64,000 bases of DNA. Source: Portevinia maculata. Its lineage: Eukaryota; Arthropoda; Insecta; Diptera; Syrphidae. Under the pieces are notes generated by a model. That model saw only the letters and a list, made by a program, of their open reading frames with translations, ran no database searches and was not told where the DNA came from. Positions 55,896-64,000 of this stretch are shown piece by piece (the first letter of the stretch is position 1; the number at the start of each line of letters is the position of its first letter). Both the position numbers and the translations under genes were made by a program. The stretch lies in the NCBI GenBank assembly GCA_949715645.1, contig OX454526.1:279765737-279829736 (forward strand), read 5' to 3'.

Positions 55896-57229
55896 TTATT
55901 GATTCCCTGTTTGCTCAAAGGTATTAATTGCATTTAGAACCCTATCATTTATCATTTGTTTCACATTTTCCGCAAATAAAAAGTCGAAATGATTCCAAAC
56001 AGGAATAGGCACATGGAAACTTTCCGTAACGTTTGACAGTAAACCTTGCAATTTCAGGACATCAGGAACAGCGCTAAGCCAATCATTGTCACTGTAGTAC
56101 AGCCGGACAGGAGCGACAACATTTTTCAGCTCATAGCTCGGCGGCGACCACGAGCCGTACTTGACTATATTCCCAAGAAATCCGTGGTCGTACTGCCTGA
56201 AGTATCCGGATTGCTGCTCCTGCACATAATGAATTAATTGACGGCTTGATGCACCCGCTGGCTGGGTTTCGGCTACTTGTGGCAACAGTGTCTGACAGAA
56301 AAAAGAAGTTAAATGTTAACCCACCTTTATATGGAGTCGAATACTTTCTTACATAGTTTAGGTATTCAGAATCCCAACCGCCTACTAGGAATAGTCTGAT
56401 GGCACAAAGCTCCTGGAAGGGTGAGTAATTGCGACATGCTGTTTCCCCCAACAGAGAAATGAATTCGTTACTGGGCATAAATTCACTGCTTCCGATTAGA
56501 GCGCTTAATAAGGATGGATGTCCAAGTAGCGGACCAGCTATCCTAGCAATTGGACTTTGCATATTTTCCATGAATACAACGGGCGCCAGCATATGTGCAG
56601 TCTTGATTTTAGCATTGTAACTTGGAAATGTCGCCATGAGCACAAAGAAGACTGTTGTGCCCTGCGAGTGTCCGACGTAATGAAGAGCTGTCTGACCAGT
56701 TGTTTCGAGGGCATAGTCTATCATAGCTGGCATGTCCTTGGTGCCGATTTCATGCCAACTAAAGGCCCAGAAACTCGGCAGAAACGGTGACAACCATATG
56801 TTTTCCCTGGAGTATGTGTTTCCACGATTGTTTCCCAGAAAGACATCGTACCCGGCATCTGCGAGGAGAAAGGCGAGAGCATTGTCTGGTCCATTCAAAA
56901 TCCAATGATCAGAGGAGCACAAAATGCCATGCTGCAGAAATACAACTGGTCGGCTTTCGTTCTGATTATTCAATTTTGGCGAGTATGGAATGCGGAACAT
57001 GGTAAGAACGTAGCCATCTGACGTTTGCACTTTGTGAGTCTCCACTGGGTAGTTGTAGTTGGCGATCCGTTGAGCCTAGAATTTGGTTTTTTGATTTTTT
57101 AAATTGACTTTAGGTGGGTAAACAACTTACAGTGGTCCATCCAACATCTCTCTTGTCGCGAGATAAAGCTTGGTTAGCCGAAGCTAGCCCTAAAATTGCA
57201 ACTGTTATAACTGCTAGAAAAAGTTTCAT
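55896..57229 (-). CDS. Secreted acid-lipase-type (abhydrolase) protein, copy B, intact
   Basis: Exons 57131-57229, 56353-57075 and 55896-56291; introns of 55 and 61 nt with GTAAG starts. 405 aa, the same length and exon sizes (99, 723, 396 nt) as copy C. Signal peptide MKLFLAVITVAILGLASA; Ser170 in GHSQG, Asp344 in YSDNDWL, His375 in WNHFDF; LQHG oxyanion block at ~80-83. Residues 26-27 KR, just after the signal peptide, could be a processing site. Intron 2 is 61 nt, so it must be spliced to keep frame. Family role: extracellular lipid ester hydrolysis, probably in the gut. Closer to copy A than to copy C, in line with the local duplication. Confidence 0.93.
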
Positions 57230-57254
57230 TGTCAATGATTAATATCTTTTCGGA

Positions 57255-57290
57255 AACTGATGGATATGCTCGGGAATGACTGCTTTTATA
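57255..57290 (-). promoter_or_regulatory. Core promoter of lipase copy B (TATA and Inr)
   Basis: TATAAAAG at 57283-57290 and TCAGTT at 57255-57260 on minus, 32 bases apart, giving a short 5' UTR before the ATG at 57229. Confidence 0.75.
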
Positions 57291-57507
57291 AGGTGCCTTA
57301 TTATTTACTGTTTTATTTTCGCAGTTTGTTTTTAGTTAGTAAACCCGATTACTAGAGATAACTGCCTAAATGATAGTGTAAATAATCTGGCAATTTTTTT
57401 ATTTCTTTTGTTGTTTGATTAATTTTTTAAAAACAAATAAAGAAATTATAGCAAACAACGCTTGTTTTGCCAGATAAAGCGGTTGTAGTTGCTTCCGCAA
57501 TGAAAGA

Positions 57508-58012
57508 AATCGTTGTTTCTTTGGGCTAAGAAAGCAATTGAATAGCATAGCCGTATTTTGAACAACTAAACACTAAAGTGACCCTTTATAAGACCCTAAT
57601 AATCCCAGTCCTCCTCTATGGTGCAGAGGCATGGACTCTATAAAAAGCAGATGAGGTCCCTCTTGGTTGTTTTGAGTGGAAAATTCTTCGAGTAATTGTT
57701 GCTCCCGTCTGCATAGATGGTGAAAGAAGGAGAAGATACAACGATGAACTGTGCAGCGACATCGACTTAGCAAGAAGAGTGAAGATCCAACGACTGAAGT
57801 GGCTGGGTCATGTAGAGCGAATGCTCCGGCCCAGAAGATCTTCGAATTCACACCCGAGGGACGGCGCAGTAGAGGAAGACCGCGACTCAGGCGTCGCACG
57901 CAAGTGGAAGGGGACCTTAACCAACTTAGCGTGCGAAACTAAGATCGTGGCTAGAGACGCTTGTTGATTGAGCCCCAGGTCCGCCCCGGACTGTAGCGCC
58001 ACCTTAAGTAAG
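57508..58012 (+). pseudogene. RTE-like LINE ORF2 C-terminus and 3' end
   Basis: Begins in the same RT tail block as 28566 (CFFGLR-x-QL, LIIPVLLYGAE over frame changes), then 57720-57960: RRYNDELCSDIDLARRVKIQ-like text and LKWLGHVERMLRPRRSS then a GRRSRGRPRLR stretch and W-K-x-x-L, the conserved C-terminal block of this LINE group. The element ends in CCTTAAGTAAGTAAAG at 57999-58014, matching a TAAG-repeat tail. Many stops. 5'-truncated. Confidence 0.75.
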
Positions 58013-58014
58013 TA

Positions 58015-58634
58015 AAGCCCACGAGAAAACAAATCACTTCCCCACAACTGAAACAAAACACATGTAAATAGTACTTTAAATGACAGTTTGCAATTTGAGA
58101 AATTACTTGAAGTTACTTGAAAAGTAACCGAACATATTACTGAGAAGGAATCAGGTATTCTGACCCTCACCTCAAGTATCCGAAAGACCAAAACAGATAC
58201 CAATCGTTACAGCGGTTCTTGGAAAAGTAATTGGTTTTTAAAAAAACCAGCTGAATATTAGGTATTTAGTTTTATTTAAAATACAAACTCTATTACCAAT
58301 GAACAAGAACTGTTATTTAAGTTCATGTTTTTTTGTCATCTTAGATAACTATTCGCCGAAAACTTATAAATCGATTTAAACGTTGAAGTTCTTCGTTTGC
58401 TCCGTATCACCAAGCACGAATAGGGTTCTGTCTAAGTTAGCTCGAATGTGCGATCAATTAATTATCTCTCTCTCTCTCTCTATTATTCGAAATCTCGAGC
58501 AAGACAATTGGCTGTTTTCCTGTAAGATGTATTCACAGGAATATTCAAATTCACATGATCAACAAAAACAATTTTCTATCGACGGCCACTTTCGATCGAA
58601 TAATAACCACTGCGTAGCTTTGAATACATACTAC
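58015..58634. other. No gene seen
   Basis: AT-rich; a CTCTCTCT microsatellite at 58468-58480. No coding signal. Confidence 0.35.
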
Positions 58635-61256
58635 AAATAAATGGAAGAAATTTATAATGATTCCAATATACCAGCAGAATTTGTTGTAAAGACCCTACCA
58701 ACGATGGCTCTCCTTGCCGAGGCGTCCTACTGGCCACCCTCAACGACCTTGACTCCTTTCTAATTGCTGTTTCTTCTTAGCTTGACTTTGTTTCTATAGA
58801 AATACAACTCCCCAGCAGATCCATTTACGTTATGTGTTTTTACATCTTACCGGCTCAATCTATACAATCCTACCAACTCGCAATGGAAGCAATCGACCAA
58901 ATAAATAACATATCTGATTCCCTTGATGATATAATTATATTCGGCGACTTCAATCTTCCGCATTTGCACTGGACTCTATCAGATGAAAAATCTTTTTTTA
59001 TCGCTTCGAACCCCATCTCAAGGAAGGAATGTCTCTTCTTGGATAGGACAACATACTCAAGTTTACGTCAAGTTAGTGGGGTCTCCAAGTATATGGGTAG
59101 GCAGTTAGACCTCATTTTCACAACTGACCCTATAAACTCTTCTGTGTCCCTGAGTCCCCTTGCGCTGTCGACCATTGATAACTGCCACGCGCCACTTCTT
59201 TTTTCTCTGTTCCTTAACTCTCCTATCCAACCCATTCCCTCAGCAGCTGCCTCGTTTTACGACTTTCATAAAGCGAATTTCCAAAAAATCAACACATATC
59301 TTAGTAGGTGTTCTTTTGAGTTCGCCAATCTACCTCTGAAAGATGCTCTCTCCACTTTCTACAGAGAATTATTTAATTCTATATCCCTCTATGTCCCCTT
59401 TTCTCGCAAGAAAACCTTTTCTACGAGCCCCCCTTGGTACAATCGAAGGCTTCGGTCTTTACGTAACAAAAGAAACAAACTATGGGCAGTTTTCATTCAA
59501 ACCGATTCTTTTTCTGACTATTCCAACTACCTTGGTGTTTACCTTCAGTTCACAAAACTTTATAACTCCCTCTATCAACAGTATCTTAATAGTGTGCAAA
59601 CCAAGCTAATAAACGATCCGAAGTCATATTTCCAATTCGTTAACTATAAAAAAAAATCGGACAGTTTCCTTTTTTGATTCTTTCTTTAAGCAGTGTTTCG
59701 CGGACAACTCCTTCGAACCGGATCTCACGAACTTCAAATATCTTCAATATGTCTCCATTGGTCCTTCTATATATCAAGGTTTTGATTATATAGTAATAGA
59801 CAAAGATGGTCTTCCAGCTTTATTTCTTAAAAAGTGTTTCTCAAATCTTTCCCTCCCCCTCTCATATCTCTTTCGGTTATCGCTTTCTAAAGATGAACTT
59901 CCTCAGAAATCGAAATCCTCCTTTATAACACCAATACACAAAAAGGGATTAAAGAGCGAGGTGACTTGTATGAAGCCTTAAGCTTTCAATGCAAGTCTTT
60001 TATTTCCCCTAACCAGCACGGCTTTTAAAAAGGTAGATCAACGACCACTAATCTTGTCGCATTCATTATCCTCTACAATCTCAGCTCATATCTGGAAAAC
60101 CGTTTTTACAGTCTTTGCTTCAGGTCCATTCCTTCGGCACATTTCTTAGCCCGCTCTGGTGTTCCACAAGGCAGTCATCTAGGTCCCCTTTTATTTATTC
60201 TAACAATTAACGATCTTTAATGGATCATTCAATACTCAGCACTCTCTCTCTATGTTGACGACACTAAATTTTTCAAAACCATTTCTTCACAACATGAATC
60301 CAGCCTCCTTCAAATAGATCTAAATAGTTTTTCCAACTGGTGCCTTTAGAACTGGCTAGAACTTAATGTATCCAAATGTCAGTGTATTATCTTCTCACGC
60401 AAGAGCACCAAGTCTCCTCTCCGAATTTACCAGCTCCACGATCAACATATATCTCGTCTTCAATCAATGCGTGACCTTGGCGTATATTCCGTTCGCATAC
60501 TGATGAGATAATTACTAAAGCAAACTCATCACTTGGCTTCGTTAAAAGATGGTCAAAAGAATTCTGCGATCCAAACGTGACCAGATCCCTGTACATCACT
60601 TTTGTTTGGCCCCTCCTAGCGTACGCTAGCCAATCGTGGTGTCCCTTTCAACGAGTTCATGTATCCAGAATCGAAAGCATTTAACGTCGCTTTCTTCGAT
60701 TTGCTCTTCGTGGTCTCTCTTGGAACTATCCTCTCATCTTACCTCCTTATCGCGACCGTCTTAAAGTTATTAACCTAAATACCCTTGAAGAACGCAGGTA
60801 CGCAGCAGATATTCTCTTCATTCACCGACTTCTTTCAGGCTACGTCGATTGCGCGTCTCTTTACAACTCTATCTGTCCTAACACTAATCGTCGTAGTCTA
60901 CGTTGCCAACGACTTTTCTATCTTCCAAACCACCGTACCTCGTATGGCTCCAACGAACCCATCTCACGTATACTACGGAAGGTTAACTCAAACCTAACAC
61001 TAATCCTCGTAGTCTACATTGCCCACGACTTTTCTATCTTCCAACCCACCGTACCTCGTATGGCTCCAACGAACCCATCTCACGTATTTTTTTGACTTCA
61101 ACCGCAGAACTTCCTCTCTAGAAATCGATCTCCTTAAGGAACCCCTCCTCTTTTATTTTAATCCCTGCACCTCTTGCGTCAAATCAGCCCTCCACCATCA
61201 CCACCCCCACCACCACCTAATCAGTTTTAGTTTTAAGACATTTAGCTTGTTTTAAG
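58635..61256 (+). pseudogene. Jockey/CR1-type LINE ORF2, endonuclease to C-terminus, degenerate
   Basis: 58700-58850 in several frames has the GVLLATLND and SRSIYVMCFYILP endonuclease blocks. 58832-59677 is one long frame with IIIFGDFNLPHLHW, GRQLDLIFTTDP and DNCHAPLLFSLF, then the pre-RT RRLRSLRNKRNKLWAVF and DPKSYFQFVNYKKKS. RT follows with heavy loss: DGLPALFLKKC, KSSFITPIHKKG, SARSGVPQGSHLGPLLFI-like text, LYVDDTKFFKTIS (active-site box YVDD at 60251-60262), FSNWC, and RMAPTNPSHVFF near the end. The FRPISLL and K-A-F-D blocks are missing, so an internal deletion lies near 59970-60010. A 95-bp tandem duplication is at 60878-61087. Confidence 0.8.
60878..61087 (+). repeat. Tandem duplication (period 115 bp) inside LINE ORF2
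   Basis: 60878-60972 and 60993-61087 match over 95 bp with about six differences (CCTAACACTAATC ... CCATCTCACGTAT), separated by 20 bp. A local duplication after or during insertion. Confidence 0.9.
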
Positions 61257-61259
61257 CCG

Positions 61260-62377
61260 AAAAAATGGGGGCGTACGCCCCCACCAAAATTAAAAATTAA
61301 ATTAATATTAAATTAATTAAATTCAACAGATAACAGTATCCCATTTTTTGGGGCCTTTTATAATTATTTATTTTGGGCATTTTGCACTGGGGCCTAATTT
61401 TATTCCGCAGTTTTAAGTACGTGGCCATTCTCCTGTCTTCTTCAATCGGATTCAATTAAGTCCACTAAGACTGTCCATGGACATTATGTCCGTTTTAGAA
61501 TGGACACTAAGTCTTTGTGTAAGCAAGACATAATGTCCTGGACATAATGTCACCCCACCGAACGTTTCCACGTGCATTCATATTTACAAAAACCAGACCA
61601 CAATTACTTTCCATTTCGAAAATATTATATGGTTGATTTCGTATTTCCGAAATTTTGGAAATTTTGCTGCCCTCAACTTGATTGGTAGAGACCACTAGAC
61701 TTATGAGCGCTAATAAATCTAAACTAATAAGGGTTGGTGGATACGGTTTACGAAGCTGTTATTATAAGATTGGCCGATGAGTACCGGCCTGTGTTGATTT
61801 TTTTCTAAATTTTAATAAATAGGTAGAAACTTTGTTAACAAAAAAAGGCTATCCTTTATTTTGCTATGACAAATATGGTCATAGCTATGCGTCTTCTCGA
61901 AGCACATCAAACATATCACCAACATTTTAGAAAAAAACTTTTTCGCATCATGCTATTTCAGCATTTGATGTAATTCAGTTCATAGCAGTTTATTTCTATT
62001 GTCAAATCATGTCAAACAGTTATTCATTTGACATTGTTTTTTAATTCCTGCTATGAGGAATGCGTTAAGTAAAAATTATTAGTTTCCTCGATGTCGCTAT
62101 TTTTTCAAATTCAAATTGAAATTCAAATCTTTAAATAAGGTTACCTTACACAGTAAGATGCAATATCTTATTAAGTAGTGCGAGTTTTAGTGAAAAAAAA
62201 ATCAATTTCAATGTTAGATCTATAATGTAGGTATGTAGATATACGAGTAGAAAAATTAGGTACCTACTTGTTCAATTATTAAAAATAAAAAAGTTTTTAT
62301 TTGTACAAAGCTATTTACAAATACAAATTCCAAAAGATAAAAAGTGGTCTGGGTGCGAACCGCAAGGTCCACACGAC
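61260..62377. other. No gene seen; palindrome cluster at 61479-61552
   Basis: About 1.1 kb without coding signal. GGGGGCGTACGCCCCC (61267-61282) is a perfect 16-bp palindrome. Three GGACAT-x-ATGTCC-type palindromes lie at 61479-61491, 61526-61538 and 61540-61552. Confidence 0.4.
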
Positions 62378-62921
62378 TAACTTCCCAGTGGGATCAATAT
62401 GATTTATGCGATTAGTGATAAATTTCGAAATGTGGTTAACCATAAGATATGATTAAAAATTATTTAATATTAAAAAATGCTCTTTAATATTGTTCATGGA
62501 AATTAAATGTTGTCAATAACAGCGAAGTGTGATAGATTAATGCAACCATTGTTATCAATACGGAAACCTGTAAATTTACATAAATACGAAATAACGAAGC
62601 ACAATGTAATAATAATTTGCTCAATGACAAATGACAATAAATAGTACAGATAAAGGCAAATTATTTTAGTTATCTATTTACTAACAAAAAACGTTTAGAC
62701 CGATTTCGCTGGAAACTTAATCAGTTCTGAGTTACGTAATTACGCTTCGAATAAAGTCATGCCCATGTCAATATCATTTTTGGTTCTCGAGATAATCGTG
62801 GCGAAAGATATTTCCGAACGCACATTGGATTTGGATTCTGGTGACCTTGAAACGTGGTGATATGTCAAAATCCGCGATTCACAAAATCGGCCCCATTACA
62901 AGAACTTCCACTGGGAAGTTA
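62378..62921. mobile_element. Possible short inverted-repeat (MITE-like) element
   Basis: TAACTTCCCAGTGG (62378-62391) and its exact inverse CCACTGGGAAGTTA (62908-62921) bracket 544 bp of noncoding AT-rich sequence. The right copy is itself part of a hairpin (AACTTCC-ACTG-GGAAGTT). No target duplication was found. The Helentron helicase text begins just right of it. It could be chance. Confidence 0.35.
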
Positions 62922-62923
62922 AT

Positions 62924-63873
62924 AAAAATGTATCTTCTTATAATGCACACAGAATTTCTCAATGTAATAGTAAATTGTTTACTTCAGAAGCTCATGTAAT
63001 TTTTTCTAAAGATATTACTGAAGGTAAAAAGAAAATTCTATTACGATCAAAAAGTAAAAAAAAAACACAAAATTGCAATTGAATTACCTGATTTTATACA
63101 ACTGAAAGTTATCATTAAATATATGATAATAAAAAATATAGATGTCGAAGATGGGTTAGTAAATGGTGATTGTGGTCTTTTAAAATATATCGAATGTAAA
63201 GAAACCATCTGTATTATGGTTAGACTTTCATTCCCCAAGAGTTGGCATCAAAATACGAGCTCGGTATCATGATAAAATTATCAAAAATCACATAGACAAA
63301 GCTTTAACGCCGATAGAAAGAAACTAGTGTTGCGCAAGACGATAAAAATAAAATATTAAAAAATCAATTTCCTATTTCACCTGCAGAGGCCATAACCATA
63401 CATAAAACTCAAGGCCAAACATATGACAAAATATGTTTAGATTTTTCGGCTCAAGAGAGGCGATCTCTATCGATGTTATATGTTGCTCTTAGCCATGCCA
63501 CTAAATTAAGTGGACTCTTTATAATTGGTGAATTTAAATTACCAAATATTATGAAAAATGCGAAAGTTGTAAGCTTAGCACTTCTTGAATAAGAACGTCT
63601 GAGATCTGACAACACGTTAAAACTATCATACAACAATTTAGAGACCGTAGCAGGAACAAAAGTAATTTACCAAAATGTTGGTACACTAAGAAAAAAACTA
63701 ACTTACATAGTTGCAGATAAGTGGTATCTGCGCGCCGATATTTTAATTTTCAGCGAATCTTCGACATGTAATAGCGATAAAGTTGACATTGATAATTTCA
63801 ATATTGTTTTGAGAATTGATCATACTAAAAATAATCATGGACAAATATGCTATGTAAAAAATGGTGTACTGTA
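62924..63873 (+). pseudogene. Helentron/Helitron helicase C-terminus followed by endonuclease-like domain
   Basis: 62930-63300 over several frames: NKNVSSYNAHRISQCNSKLF, then LPDFIQLKVIIKYMIIKNID and EDGLVNGDCGLLKYIE (Pif1-type helicase core). 63369-63589 is open: FPISPAEAITIHKTQGQTYD (helicase motif V) and LYVALSHATKLSGLFI (motif VI, usually YVALSR; the Arg is His here). After one TAA at 63590-63592 the same frame continues IYQNVGTLRKKLTYIVADKW, ADILIFSES and ICYVKNG, resembling the N-terminal strands of the APE-like endonuclease that Helentrons carry after the helicase. It ends with TAA at 63871. Truncated; the Rep domain is not in the window. Confidence 0.72.
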
Positions 63874-64000
63874 AACTATTTATATGAATAGTGTTTATGA
63901 AATAGTAAAACCACCGTTTCCATTGATATATCTTTATTAACTGACTCTTAGCTTGTCCTCTTGCGTTTGTGTGACTCCACTTTACATCAATTTAGTAGAG

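Larger units (their letters stand above)
55215..57660. repeat. Segmental duplication, copy B
   Basis: Matches copy A (24340-28670) in order and orientation, but lacks its SINE-like insertion, its TIR transposon and the RTE text 28030-28565. It contains the intact lipase copy B. An RTE-like LINE scrap on + at 55340-55440 (RSIFGPVSEEGEWRRSYDCE) sits left of the lipase 3' end. Confidence 0.88.

Overview
This window looks like intergenic DNA from a higher fly (Diptera, probably a schizophoran). The reasons are AT-rich sequence, short introns of 54-65 nt, TATA/Inr promoters of arthropod type, LOA-, jockey/CR1- and RTE-like LINEs, irritans-type mariner, piggyBac, hAT and Tc1 relatives, and one very abundant repeat family built around a GTCC/GGAC microsatellite of the dipteran mini-me/DINE-1 kind. 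I call that repeat 'family H'. It is written in the DINE convention: 5' end TTATACCC, GTCC microsatellite in the middle, 3' hairpin and CTATGT end. No species can be named from what I see.

Host genes are few. There are three copies of a secreted acid-lipase-type gene: an intact one at 37201-38525 (+), an intact one at 55896-57229 (-), and a wrecked one at 25434-26446 (-). The last two sit in a larger duplicated segment (about 24340-28670 and 55215-57660) that also carries RTE-LINE fragments. In the broken copy a TIR transposon lies just upstream of the promoter.

The rest is layered transposable elements. 1-945 is a LINE ORF1 with a PHD-like finger, open to the window edge. 2779-4647 is a family H copy split by an intact mariner. 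7.9-8.9 kb is a pogo-like element. 9.2-16.5 kb is a LINE remnant between inverted family H copies, followed by a head-to-tail cluster of them. 16.8-24.1 kb holds Tc1 and LINE debris. 29.3-34.2 kb is a hAT-like element split by two Tc1/mariner-superfamily insertions, one with its third catalytic Asp deleted. 39.4-43.6 kb is another hAT remnant split by a piggyBac-type element and by family H. 43.7-45.9 kb has LINE ends, including a LOA-type ORF1/ORF2 junction. 46.5-49.4 kb is a spliced, repeated insect gene family member split by family H. 49.6-50.15 kb is a 20-bp minisatellite. 50.9-54.6 kb is an R1/LOA-group LINE split by a second copy of the lipase-associated TIR element. 58.6-61.3 kb is another LINE. 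The right edge (62.9-63.9 kb) carries the helicase-endonuclease end of a Helentron-type transposon, the class expected to mobilise family H.

The strongest observations are: two family H insertions that interrupt reading frames and define the same element ends with A|A target joining and no duplication; the possible autonomous partner at the right edge; stepwise lipase pseudogenisation with a catalytic-serine deletion; piggyBac-type end architecture; and LINE 3'-tail matching that links an 85-100 bp A-tailed insertion to its parent LINE. I see no CRISPR, operon, rRNA or tRNA gene, and no clearly new biological system; the novelty is at the level of element families.
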